DNA from: WLMZ01 sp043753895
GTDB taxonomy: Bacteria > Actinomycetota > Acidimicrobiia > Acidimicrobiales > Ilumatobacteraceae
DNA: 64,000 nt
Assembly: GCA_043753895.1 (NCBI GenBank)
Contig: JAYUWK010000027.1
Location: 81,690-145,689 of the forward strand
Reading direction: 5' to 3'
Shown here: piece by piece, positions 43,551-51,844 of the stretch
How positions within the stretch are numbered: position 1 is the stretch's first letter
Layout: each line of letters opens with the position of its first letter
Program-made: the position numbers and the translations under genes
Notes under the pieces: model-generated
Seen by the model: only the letters and a program-made list of their open reading frames with translations
What the model was told of the DNA's origin: nothing
Databases searched by the model: none

Positions 43551-44864
43551 TCAGCCGATCCACGCCATGAGGAGGGCGAGCACGAACGTGACGGCCATCA
43601 TCGGCAGCACGACATGCACCGGGATCCAGCCCCAGCCGCCCGTGTCGGGATCCGGAGCGGAGTCTTTGACCCAGAATGTACGGAAGACCTCGTCGGGCGC
43701 ACTCTTGTCGGTTCGCTCAATGGCATCGACCCGATCGGCGCGAATGACGAGATCATCCTTGGACCGCACCGCTGGAGCGAGAGCGGCCGCCATCGTTTCT
43801 GCGCGTACGTTTCCTGCGGGTTGTAGGTCCAGTGATTCGGAAAGCGCTGCGAGTAGTGACTGCAGTCCGGCGGGATCGGCGGTGGCGAGTGCGGCGAGCA
43901 TCTGCGCCGGAAGGTGAACAGGAGTGGGGTCGATCGCAACAGCAATGGGAACAGCAACGGCAACGGCCTCGGCAACAGCAACGGCATCGTCATCGTCGGC
44001 GACTGCATCGGCCTCGTCAACGTCCGCTGCGTCCGCATCATTGAGCACGACGGCAGCCTTGACCTCGGCGACCTTGACCTCGGCGCCCTTGACCTCGACC
44101 TCGACCTCGACCTCGACCTCGACCTCGACGACCTCGGGCACATCGACGATGTCATCGATGATCTCGCTTGCCTGAATGCCCGCGACGTGGTGACGCATCG
44201 CGGCGCGGGCGTTGGCGTCGTCGATGACGGCGCGACCCTCTTGGTTCTCGGCGCGCCACCATTCGTCGAGCAACTGCGACAGTTGGCGTTCGGCTGCGAC
44301 ACCGTCGGGATCGTCGGGCTCGAAGGCTTCGTCGATCACGTGTGCGAGCGAGTCGGCTTCGGCCATGGTCCGCACGACAGCAGCTCCGAGCACTGCGATC
44401 TCTTGTCGCGCCGAACGAGGTGAGAGTTCTAGGTCGGCGACGACCACATCAGACCCACTGACAGCACCTCGCGGTTTCAATCGTCGCGGCACGTGAGCTG
44501 CAGAACACTCACGAGTGCCGCTGGCCAACGCTCGGGCGCGAGCCGCGGCCACCAAGTCGTGTGCCTGACCTTCGGCCACTGCACCGATGCGGGCCACCTC
44601 GGCATCCACCTCGGCGCGACGCATCATGATCGAGCGTTGGGCATCGAAGAACTGCCGGGCCAGGCGACCCTGGATGGCTGCGACCTGCGACAGTTGGCCC
44701 GATTCGCTACCCAGATCTGCCTGCGCCTTCCCGATCGCTTCCATGAAACTGGCCTGAGCCGTGCGCAGGGCGGCGAAGAACGCCGCGACCTCGACCTCTC
44801 GTGGGGACGCGCTGCGACGGTCTGGAAACTTCTCGACGTCGTCAAGCCGCGGGGTGGTCTCCAT
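43551..44864 (-). CDS. Tail-anchored acidic coiled-coil protein, first gene of the surface Pst operon
   Basis: 437 residues. The N-terminal ~115 look coiled-coil (FFAALRTAQASFMEAIGKAQ, FDAQRSIMMRRAEVDAEVARI). The middle is acidic with a perfect alternating VE stretch (about 247-258), then Ala/Asp/Val-rich low complexity. The last ~25 residues form one membrane helix (VVLPMMAVTFVLALLMAWIG) after WVKDSAPDPDTGGWGWIPV. There is no signal peptide, so the body is probably cytoplasmic. PHO-box-like units lie 22-74 bases upstream. No family is recognised; it may scaffold the transporter. Confidence 0.7.
   Translation of the reverse strand: METTPRLDDVEKFPDRRSASPREVEVAAFFAALRTAQASFMEAIGKAQADLGSESGQLSQVAAIQGRLARQFFDAQRSIMMRRAEVDAEVARIGAVAEGQAHDLVAAARARALASGTRECSAAHVPRRLKPRGAVSGSDVVVADLELSPRSARQEIAVLGAAVVRTMAEADSLAHVIDEAFEPDDPDGVAAERQLSQLLDEWWRAENQEGRAVIDDANARAAMRHHVAGIQASEIIDDIVDVPEVVEVEVEVEVEVEVKGAEVKVAEVKAAVVLNDADAADVDEADAVADDDDAVAVAEAVAVAVPIAVAIDPTPVHLPAQMLAALATADPAGLQSLLAALSESLDLQPAGNVRAETMAAALAPAVRSKDDLVIRADRVDAIERTDKSAPDEVFRTFWVKDSAPDPDTGGWGWIPVHVVLPMMAVTFVLALLMAWIG
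44091..44126. repeat. Hexanucleotide repeat in the coiled-coil gene
   Basis: GACCTC six times without error, coding alternating Glu and Val on the minus strand. Related GACCTCGGC or GACCTTG copies flank it. A 6-bp unit keeps the frame. Confidence 0.9.
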
Positions 44865-44885
44865 GGTCGGGAACGGTAGGCGTGG

Positions 44886-44938
44886 GAGTTGACACCAAGA
44901 TGAACTCCACGTGATGCCAGAGTAGACACCGAATGAAC
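44886..44938. promoter_or_regulatory. PHO-box-like direct repeat ahead of the 11-gene operon
   Basis: GAGTTGACACCAAGATGAAC (44886-44905) and GAGTAGACACCGAATGAAC (44920-44938) are imperfect copies. On the operon strand they read GTTCATCTTGG and GTTCATTCGGT, both fitting the Streptomyces PhoP unit GTTCAYYYRSS except the last base of the second. They lie between the operon start (44864) and the divergent amidase (44986). Confidence 0.5.
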
Positions 44939-44985
44939 ATCCGGCGAGTCCCTGTCCAGAGGCTCAACGCACCTACGATTTGACG

Positions 44986-46200
44986 ATGAAGAGCTCTGAA
45001 CATTGGCCCGCCGTACGGGCCACAGCCGACCCGCTCGGGGCTTTCGTCAGCCGCGTCGACTTTGCGCTGAGCGTGTCGGAACTCACCGGCAGTTCACTCT
45101 CGGGCCGCACCCTGGCGGTGAAGGACATGTTCGATGTTGCCGGCCTGCCCACCGGCGCGGGCACGCCCCAATGGCCGCTCACGCATCCGGTACCGACCGA
45201 GACCGCCGATGCCGTTGTTCATCTCCTCCATGCCGGCGCACGGATGGTTGGCAAGACCGTCACCGACGAACTCGCCTACAGCCTGTCGGGCACCAACGTG
45301 CACTGGGGGACGCCCGTCAACTCCGCTGCGCCGGACCGCACATGCGGTGGTTCGTCGTGTGGTTCGGCATCTGCGGTGGCTGGTGGCCACGCTGATATCG
45401 GATTGGGCACCGACACGGGTGGCTCCATTCGCGTCCCGGCTTCGTACTGCGGCCTCGTCGGGTTCCGTCCCACGCACGGCCGGGTATCGCTGCGCGGTTG
45501 TGTGCCGCTCGCGCCGCGGTTCGACACGGTGGGCTGGCTCACGCGCGATGCACAATTGTCGGTCACCGTGGGCGACGTACTGCTCTGTCCGACCGATGCT
45601 CAGCCGACGCCACCATCACGACTGCTCGTCTGGCGGAGCGCGCTCAGTCTGGTCGAGGCGCAGTCGCGCACGGCAGTCGATGCGGCGATGTCGGCATTCG
45701 CTGACACGTTCGGCACGTCGAGCGAACTGGCGCTCGATCCCGACGTGCTCACCGGGTGGGCAGAGGCCTTCCGGGTGCTGCAGGGTGCCGATTGCTGGCG
45801 AACCCACGGCGAGTGGATCATGGGTGAACGCCCCAACCTCGGGCCGGGCATCACGGCCCGATTTACGGCCGCGAGCAAGATCACGGCCGAGCAGGAAGCA
45901 ACCGCCGAGGTCACCGCCCGAGACGCCCGCCAGCGACTCGACGAACTGCTCGGCGACGATGGGGTCATCGTGCTGCCCGCGTCACCCGTGGTCGCGCCGC
46001 TTCGCGACGCCACCCGCGAACAGAAGGATCAACTCCGCCCCGCGACCGTCCGCCTCACCTGTGCAGCCGGTCTCGGCGGACTACCGACCCTGTCACTGCC
46101 GGCTGCACGTAGCGATGGTCTGCCCATCGGTGTCGCGTTGATCGGCGCGCGCAACGCCGACGAACAACTCCTGCGCCTGGCGGCTCGACTCAGCCGATGA
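44986..46200 (+). CDS. Amidase-signature family hydrolase
   Basis: 404 residues. The Ser-cisSer-Lys triad is visible: Lys in TLAVKDMFD, the cis-Ser in GGSSCGSASAVAGG and the nucleophile Ser in GTDTGGSIRVPASYCG. It hydrolyses an amide or carbamoyl bond; the substrate is unknown (AtzF or allophanate-hydrolase-like members look similar). The start MKSSEH is preferred over ATG 44980. It ends with an 11-base tail overlap with the M20 peptidase gene. Confidence 0.85.
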   Translation: MKSSEHWPAVRATADPLGAFVSRVDFALSVSELTGSSLSGRTLAVKDMFDVAGLPTGAGTPQWPLTHPVPTETADAVVHLLHAGARMVGKTVTDELAYSLSGTNVHWGTPVNSAAPDRTCGGSSCGSASAVAGGHADIGLGTDTGGSIRVPASYCGLVGFRPTHGRVSLRGCVPLAPRFDTVGWLTRDAQLSVTVGDVLLCPTDAQPTPPSRLLVWRSALSLVEAQSRTAVDAAMSAFADTFGTSSELALDPDVLTGWAEAFRVLQGADCWRTHGEWIMGERPNLGPGITARFTAASKITAEQEATAEVTARDARQRLDELLGDDGVIVLPASPVVAPLRDATREQKDQLRPATVRLTCAAGLGGLPTLSLPAARSDGLPIGVALIGARNADEQLLRLAARLSR

Positions 46201-47533
46201 GGTCGCGCACCACGTCGAGCCAGAGCTGCGTGGTCAAGCGGAGTGACTCCACATCGACGCGCTCGTCGTTGCCATGGAATCGCGAGCCGAATTCCCCGGC
46301 ATCGAGTTCGGGACTGAACAGCCCCGCGCCATAGGCCACCGAGCCCATCGCTCGAAAGATGCGCGCGTCGGTGAAGCCGACGATGAGCCGCGGCGTCAAC
46401 CGCGCCGAAGGAAACGGACGCGACACCGCACGCTGCAACGAATCCCACATGGGTGTGTCGGTGCGACTGATGGTGGCTGCGTCGTTCATCACGATTTCGA
46501 ACTCCACGTCGGCGGCCAACTCACCGAGCGCAGCATCGAGGTGTGCCTGCACATCGGCATCGATCTCGCCGGGCAATGTGCGGATGTCGACGCCGATATC
46601 GATGGTGTCGGGGATGACGTTGGTCTTCATCCGCCCTTCGATCACATTGCACGAGAACGTGGTGTGCGTGCAGGCGTGCAGATGCCGAGCGACAGCCGGA
46701 TTCGGCATCGCGGCGAGAATGTCGTCGAGTTGCGAGGGGTCGAGCATGGCTCGCTTGGCATCATCGTCGAGCGGCATGGTGTCGAGTTGCTCACGCCACA
46801 GCTCGTGCAGGCGCGGCGCCGGCGCGTAGGCAGCAAGGCGCTGAATGATGGCCGACGCCTTCACCAAAGCGTTGCTCGTGCGGAACGGTGCCGAGCCATG
46901 GCCCGGCACACCACGCACACGCAACCGTCGCCACGCGACTCCCTTTTCGCCGACGCTCATCCCGACGAACGGTGCGTCGGACGGACCGCTGTGAAGTCCG
47001 CCGTTCTCGGTGAGCACGTAGTCGGCGCGGATTGCGTCGGCTGCATGATCGGCCAACCACTGTGCACCATGCTTCGAACCGGATTCCTCGTCGGCCACGG
47101 CAAGAAAGATCAGGTCGCCTTGCGGCCGGAACCCACCTGCAGCGAGGTGTCGAACCGCCACTGCCATCGACGCTGTGAGGTTGAGCATGTCGACCGCGCC
47201 GCGTCCCCAGACCTCACCGTTCACGAGTTCACCGCCGAAGGGATCGCGACTCCATCCCGACGGGTTCACGGGCACGACGTCGGTGTGGCCCATCAGACAC
47301 ACACTCGGCGCCGTCGGGTCGGATCCCTCGATGCGCGCAACGAGCGACGTACGCCCAGGGCTCGGCTCGAACCGTTCCATCGCGACGCCCACATCCTCGA
47401 GGAACGACTCGAGCACATCGGCTGATCGAAACTCGTAGCCCGATTCCGCGCTGCCATCGTTGACACAGGCGTTGCGGATCATCGTCTGCAACAACTCCAC
47501 TGTCTGCCCGGTGAGCTCGTCGGTCACCGGCAA
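46190..47533 (-). CDS. M20 family metallopeptidase / deacylase
   Basis: 447 residues, full length. Metal and catalytic motifs: MGHTDVVPV (His and catalytic Asp), GRGAVDMLN (bridging Asp), ADEESGSKHG (Glu-Glu). Dimerisation domain in the middle (RVRGVPGHGSAPF). The final ligand His is in SRFHGNDERVD. It removes an amino acid or acyl group from a small peptide or N-acyl amino acid; the substrate is unknown. Confidence 0.9.
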   Translation of the reverse strand: MPVTDELTGQTVELLQTMIRNACVNDGSAESGYEFRSADVLESFLEDVGVAMERFEPSPGRTSLVARIEGSDPTAPSVCLMGHTDVVPVNPSGWSRDPFGGELVNGEVWGRGAVDMLNLTASMAVAVRHLAAGGFRPQGDLIFLAVADEESGSKHGAQWLADHAADAIRADYVLTENGGLHSGPSDAPFVGMSVGEKGVAWRRLRVRGVPGHGSAPFRTSNALVKASAIIQRLAAYAPAPRLHELWREQLDTMPLDDDAKRAMLDPSQLDDILAAMPNPAVARHLHACTHTTFSCNVIEGRMKTNVIPDTIDIGVDIRTLPGEIDADVQAHLDAALGELAADVEFEIVMNDAATISRTDTPMWDSLQRAVSRPFPSARLTPRLIVGFTDARIFRAMGSVAYGAGLFSPELDAGEFGSRFHGNDERVDVESLRLTTQLWLDVVRDLIG

Positions 47534-47575
47534 AGTATCACCGATTCATGGCGGGGTGTCGAGGGTCGCTGAGAT

Positions 47576-48346
47576 TCATCGCCAACGACGTGCTGTCGCC
47601 CACACGGCGCGCGCACGATCCGTTGCATCGGGATACTGAGCGCGCAACGCCTTCGAACGGATCTCGAACGACAGCGGCACTGCCGGCACCGCGTCGACGC
47701 ACGCATCGAGAGGGAGCGCTCCCTGCCCGGGAAGGAGCCGATGATGCAATGCCTCATCGAGCAGACCACGGCGGCCCGGCTCGGCCGGTGCAGCCGCTGC
47801 ATCGCATATCTGGAGGTACGGGAACAGGTTCGGATCGAACAGGGCGATGTCGCCAGGGGTGGCGCCCGATCGGGCGAGATGCAAGTTGTCGATCAGAATG
47901 CCAACTTCCGGCCGAGCGACCGCGCCCACGATCGATGCAGCATCGCCGAGCGTGCGCACACCGAGGCTCGGCAGGAACTCCAGCACCAGCCGCACTGCAG
48001 AGTCGCCGAGCCGATCGGCAAGTTGACCCAGCCGTATTACCACCCGGTGCTGGTCATCGTCGAGGCTGGCCACGAGCACGTACCGCACTCCGAGCGCAAC
48101 GGCAGCATCGACAAGCGCTTCGCCGTGATCGCCGTCAGGGGACAACATCACCGGCTCCATGTCGAGTGCAATCAAACCAGTGTCGTCGAGTCGACGGCGC
48201 ACCTCGGTTGCAACGGCGGGTGTCCACTCATCCGCATCGAACCAGATGCCTGCAGCGTCGAAGCCTGCGTCCGCAGCGGCGCGAACCGTGTCAGCGGGGC
48301 CGAACTCGGCCAGGGTGCCGGCGGCGAGCGAGAGCAAACGCGTCAC
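47576..48346 (-). CDS. Sugar phosphate isomerase/epimerase-like TIM barrel protein
   Basis: 256 residues of the AP-endonuclease-2-like xylose-isomerase fold. It starts MTRLLSLAAGTLAEFGPADTVRAAADAGFDAAGIW and has metal-ligand-like positions in ALDMEPVML, LVLEFLP, GILIDNLHLARSG and LQICDA. It is probably an epimerase or a dehydratase; the substrate is unknown. The last strand region (SFEIRSKAL) fits the family. Confidence 0.75.
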   Translation of the reverse strand: MTRLLSLAAGTLAEFGPADTVRAAADAGFDAAGIWFDADEWTPAVATEVRRRLDDTGLIALDMEPVMLSPDGDHGEALVDAAVALGVRYVLVASLDDDQHRVVIRLGQLADRLGDSAVRLVLEFLPSLGVRTLGDAASIVGAVARPEVGILIDNLHLARSGATPGDIALFDPNLFPYLQICDAAAAPAEPGRRGLLDEALHHRLLPGQGALPLDACVDAVPAVPLSFEIRSKALRAQYPDATDRARAVWATARRWR

Positions 48347-48452
48347 GTGTTGATCATGGCAGGTGACACTCTGTGCTCAAGCACCGCCCGATTCGTGCCG
48401 ATTCATTCCTGACGACCGGTGCGGGATCGGTCAGGAAAAGAGTAGGTACACG

Positions 48453-49067
48453 ATGAACGATGGACCGCGAGGGCTTGGCGCGATGCCGGGCGCCGATGGT
48501 CAGTTCTTCGCGCCACCGATGCAGTCGACGCCGCCGCCGCGCACCTCACCGTTGCCCCCGCTGCCGAGCTCATCGCCGACTCCGTCCCCTCCGCCACCTC
48601 CGCGAGTGGCGTCACCACCACCACCACCACCACCGCCTCCTCCACCACCGCCGCCGATGCTCGTAGGGGACCGTGCGTCGTCACACGCCGGGTCGCTGCC
48701 GCCTCCCCCGCTCACATCCGCGCCGCTTCCCTGGATCCCCACTGCGCCCCCAGGAGGGTTGACTCACCGCATCACGCCGACGCACATACGGCTCACGGTT
48801 CCCCGACTCAGTCCGAGCCGTCGATGGAGACGTCGCCATCGACGTCGGTCGCGCGTGCCGCTCATCATCGTTGCGGTCGCGCTCATCGTTGCGAGCGTGT
48901 TCGCCTTCAAGAGCTGCGGCGACAACCCCTTCGCTGCGCAGCAGTCCACTCGGGCCGGAGCCGAAAACGCAGCACCTGCTACCGTCGAACGCCATGGACA
49001 GAGTTGTGATGGTGACCGGTGCGGCCTCGGGAATGGGAGCCGCAACGGCGCGTTTGTTCGCCGCTGA
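48453..49067 (+). CDS. Proline-rich single-pass membrane protein, likely truncated
   Basis: About 205 residues. The first ~120 are very Pro/Ser-rich with a run of 14 prolines. Then an Arg cluster (RRWRRRHRRRSR) and one helix (VPLIIVAVALIVASVFAFKS). Only about 50 residues follow the helix, and the last 25 are out-of-frame readings of the next gene, with which it overlaps by 74 bases. Related proteins in actinobacteria usually carry an outer domain after the helix, so this one may be cut short. No function is assigned. Confidence 0.5.
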   Translation: MNDGPRGLGAMPGADGQFFAPPMQSTPPPRTSPLPPLPSSSPTPSPPPPPRVASPPPPPPPPPPPPPPMLVGDRASSHAGSLPPPPLTSAPLPWIPTAPPGGLTHRITPTHIRLTVPRLSPSRRWRRRHRRRSRVPLIIVAVALIVASVFAFKSCGDNPFAAQQSTRAGAENAAPATVERHGQSCDGDRCGLGNGSRNGAFVRR

Positions 49068-49731
49068 GGGCGACCGCGTCGTAGTGGTCGACCGCAATGC
49101 CGAGGGCGCCGCGGCTACCGCCGAGGACATCGACGGGCTGGCTGTGGTGGGCGATATTTCCGATTCCGAGTTCTGCGATGCAGCGGTCGCACAAGCCGTC
49201 AAGACGTTCGGCCGGCTCGACGTGTTGGTGAACGCCGCCGGCACCATCGTGCGCGCCGATGCCGACAACACCAGCGATGCCGACTGGCTGCGGGTGATGT
49301 CGGTGAATGTGAGTGGAACGTTCTTCCTATGTCGCGCCGCTGTGCGTGTGATGAAGGCGCAGGGCAAGGGCGCCATCGTCAACTTCGGTTCCATCTGGGG
49401 TGATGTCGGCGGCAAGGGCCACGTCGCGTACTGCGCGAGCAAGGGTGCCATCCACCAACTCACTCGTGCGCTCGCGCTCGATCACGCACGAGACGGCATC
49501 CGAGTGAACGGCGTCTGCCCCGGCGAAGTCGACACGCCGATGCTGCGGTCCGAGCGCACCGTTGCCGTCACCGACGAATACCTGGCCAACATGGCCGACG
49601 CCACCATCCCGATGGGCCGTCTCGCCCAACCCGAGGAGATCGGCCGCGTCGTACTCTTCCTCGCCTCCGATGCAGCGAGCTACATGACCGGCGCACTCGT
49701 TGCCGTCGATGCCGGCTACACGGCCGTCTGA
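48994..49731 (+). CDS. Short-chain dehydrogenase/reductase
   Basis: 245 residues, classical SDR. NAD(P)-binding TGAASGMGAA, NAAG, catalytic Ser in FGSIWG and YxxxK in YCASKGA, followed by PGEVDTPM. Asp in VVVDRN at the end of strand 2 favours NAD(H). The substrate is unknown. It is followed 13 bases later by an aldo-keto reductase, so the two may share a route. Confidence 0.9.
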   Translation: MDRVVMVTGAASGMGAATARLFAAEGDRVVVVDRNAEGAAATAEDIDGLAVVGDISDSEFCDAAVAQAVKTFGRLDVLVNAAGTIVRADADNTSDADWLRVMSVNVSGTFFLCRAAVRVMKAQGKGAIVNFGSIWGDVGGKGHVAYCASKGAIHQLTRALALDHARDGIRVNGVCPGEVDTPMLRSERTVAVTDEYLANMADATIPMGRLAQPEEIGRVVLFLASDAASYMTGALVAVDAGYTAV

Positions 49732-49744
49732 ACGGAGCGCGACC

Positions 49745-50746
49745 ATGGAATACCGCTCCCTCGGCCGAACCGGCGTGATGGTGTCACCGCTTGCGCTCGG
49801 CACCGACAACCTCGTCAATCCCACCCCGCGCGACGAATCAATCCGGATGATCCACGCCGCCATCGATGCAGGCATCAATCTCATCGATACCTCGAACAGC
49901 TATGCGGCCGGCGAGTCCGAGCGCATCGTCGGCGAGGCATTGCAGCTCAGTGGTCGTCGCGACGATGTCCTCGTGGCCACCAAGGTGCACTACCCCACTG
50001 GTCCCGGCCCCAACGACCGTGGCAACTCTAGGTTGCACATCATGCGCGCCTGCGACGAGTCGCTGAACCGGCTCGGTGTTGACCACATCGATCTGTACCA
50101 ACTGCACCGACCCGATATGACCATTCCGCTCACCGAGACACTCGGCGCGCTCGACGATCTCGTACGCGTCGGCAAGGTGCGCTACATCGGCAGTTCCACC
50201 GCGCCGGCATGGCATGTGGTCGAGGGTGTGATGACCAGCGAGCAGCGCGGCCTGGCCCGATTCGTGTGCGAGCAGAGCCCGTACAACCTGCTCGACCGCC
50301 GCGTCGAGAACGAACTGCTCCCCGCCTGTCAGCGACACGGGCTCGGCGTGCTCGCCTGGTCGCCGCTCGCAATGGGCATGCTCGCTGGTCGCTATTCCAG
50401 CGCTGACTCACCGCCTGCTGATTCGCGCGTCGCTGCGCGCGGCGGCATTTATGCCGAGCGTGTATCGGCCCGTGGGGTCGAGGTCGGCAACCAGTTCGCA
50501 GCCATGGCCCGCTCGCTCGGCATGGATCCCGCGCAGCTCGCGATCTGCTTCGTGAAGGATCAGCCCGGTATCACGGCGCCGATCATCGGGCCCAAGAACG
50601 TTGCCCAGTTGGTCGGTCTGCTGCCCGTGCTCGAGATGACGCTGACCGACGAACTGCAACAGATGTGTGACGAGATCGTGGCCCCCGGCAGCGTGGTGGC
50701 GAGCTTCTTCAACTCCGCCCCATGGATGCGCTGGAAGGTGCTGTAA
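49745..50746 (+). CDS. Aldo/keto reductase
   Basis: 333 residues, AKR TIM barrel. Tetrad: Asp in NLIDTSNSY, Tyr in the same segment, Lys in VATKVHYP, His in YQLHRPD. NADPH-binding region at the C terminus (IIGPKNVAQLVGLL). It starts MEYRSLGRTGVMVSPLALGT, as in YajO or voltage-gated K+ channel beta-like members. It reduces an aldehyde or ketone; the substrate is not known. Confidence 0.9.
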   Translation: MEYRSLGRTGVMVSPLALGTDNLVNPTPRDESIRMIHAAIDAGINLIDTSNSYAAGESERIVGEALQLSGRRDDVLVATKVHYPTGPGPNDRGNSRLHIMRACDESLNRLGVDHIDLYQLHRPDMTIPLTETLGALDDLVRVGKVRYIGSSTAPAWHVVEGVMTSEQRGLARFVCEQSPYNLLDRRVENELLPACQRHGLGVLAWSPLAMGMLAGRYSSADSPPADSRVAARGGIYAERVSARGVEVGNQFAAMARSLGMDPAQLAICFVKDQPGITAPIIGPKNVAQLVGLLPVLEMTLTDELQQMCDEIVAPGSVVASFFNSAPWMRWKVL

Positions 50747-50810
50747 CCACGAGCCGCGTCCTATTGACGAGGTGGGGAGCCCACGAGGGCCGGCCGCAGC
50801 CGAGCGACGG

Positions 50811-50981
50811 TCACAAATCGCTGTCGAAGGCCCGGGAACGAAGTTCAGCGAGCACGTCCTGGGTTGCGGCCCTGCCGACCCCAGACTCAAGCCCATCGCA
50901 GATCAGCCTTCGTAGGCGCTGCTTGGCTTGTTCCTGCCCATCTCGTCGGGTGACCTCGCGCGCGTGATCGTCGGTGTTCAT
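50811..50981 (-). CDS. Small ParD/CopG-like ORF, translationally coupled
   Basis: 56 residues, starting MNTDDHAREVTRRDGQEQ. ATG 50981 overlaps the stop of the SCO6745-like gene (ATGA). The C-terminal half (QRLRRLICDGLESG then VLAELRSR) resembles the tail of ParD antitoxins, but there is no ParE-like ORF beside it and the N-terminal ribbon is not clear. It may instead be a small regulator or partner of the preceding gene. Confidence 0.45.
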   Translation of the reverse strand: MNTDDHAREVTRRDGQEQAKQRLRRLICDGLESGVGRAATQDVLAELRSRAFDSDL

Positions 50982-51712
50982 GAGGCGAGCGCCTGTTGCA
51001 CCGCGTGCAATGCGGTGACGAAGGCGTCCCGAGACGACGCATCGAGCACCGCGTAGGCCGGTGCAACGATGGTGTCGGTCAGTGCCTCAGCCTCGGCCAT
51101 CTGCGCGTGGGTGACCTCGGTAATCTCGGGAGAATCGGCGTCGCTCCATCCGAACATCGCGACATCGCCGGGGCGCTTCACGAAGTGTGCGGTCTTGCTG
51201 TCGATACCGACGGCGCGCAGTGCGATCAGGTGCGCGCTGCCGCGGAACTCGCGAAGGAGGGCGAGGAGTTGCGCCGCACGTCCCGGCGCGTCGTCTGCCA
51301 ACGTCTCTGCTGATGCGGCGGCGTACAGCGCGAGCCCTGTTGGATCAGCCGCCGCGTTGATGGCATCGGCTGCAGCCACGAACCCCTCGAGCCCGGCAAG
51401 GCACGAGAGCTTCGCGCGACCATGCTCCGCGCAGCACTGCGCATACTCGCGTCCGGCGACCCGCGGGGCCACCAGCGCGCTGCCCGCCGCCCATCCACCG
51501 GCGATGATGGCCGGGTTGAAGTACCCGAACGCGGCGGCAACCACCGACGACTCCACATCGCCCAACACGCCGCCGCGACCCATCACGTAGAACTGCACCG
51601 GATCAAGTCCGAGCTCGGCCCCCCGCGCGAGCGTGGCAGGGGCAAAGTAATACGCCCATCCGGTGTCACGGATGATCGGGCAGGCGACGGACATGAGCTC
51701 CTCGTTGGTCAT
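50978..51712 (-). CDS. SCO6745-like all-helical protein
   Basis: 244 residues. The pattern YYFAPATLARGAELGL, YVMGRGGVLGDVESSVVAAAFGYFNPAIIAG fits the SCO6745 family of actinobacterial helical proteins, whose role is unknown. No catalytic motif stands out. It overlaps a 56-residue ORF by 4 bases. Confidence 0.7.
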   Translation of the reverse strand: MTNEELMSVACPIIRDTGWAYYFAPATLARGAELGLDPVQFYVMGRGGVLGDVESSVVAAAFGYFNPAIIAGGWAAGSALVAPRVAGREYAQCCAEHGRAKLSCLAGLEGFVAAADAINAAADPTGLALYAAASAETLADDAPGRAAQLLALLREFRGSAHLIALRAVGIDSKTAHFVKRPGDVAMFGWSDADSPEITEVTHAQMAEAEALTDTIVAPAYAVLDASSRDAFVTALHAVQQALAS

Positions 51713-51844
51713 GCACGAACCGTACGCACGGGCAAGGCCCGCGCCCGAGGCGAAGGGGATCGCCCGAGGGTGTGGTCACTCAGCCCCCACAGCGGTGGCT
51801 AATCCTCCACACCCCGGGGACGGGATGCACGTGGGTGAGGGGGC

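Noticed and set aside
45134..46141. 335-codon ORF inside the amidase gene
   Set aside because: Shadow in another frame; the amidase triad motifs are in the annotated frame.
48994..49067. Fusion of the proline-rich protein with the SDR
   Set aside because: The two are in different frames; the SDR has its own ATG and complete N-terminal motif.
50811..50981. Toxin-antitoxin pair
   Set aside because: No ParE/RelE-like toxin next to the ParD-like ORF.
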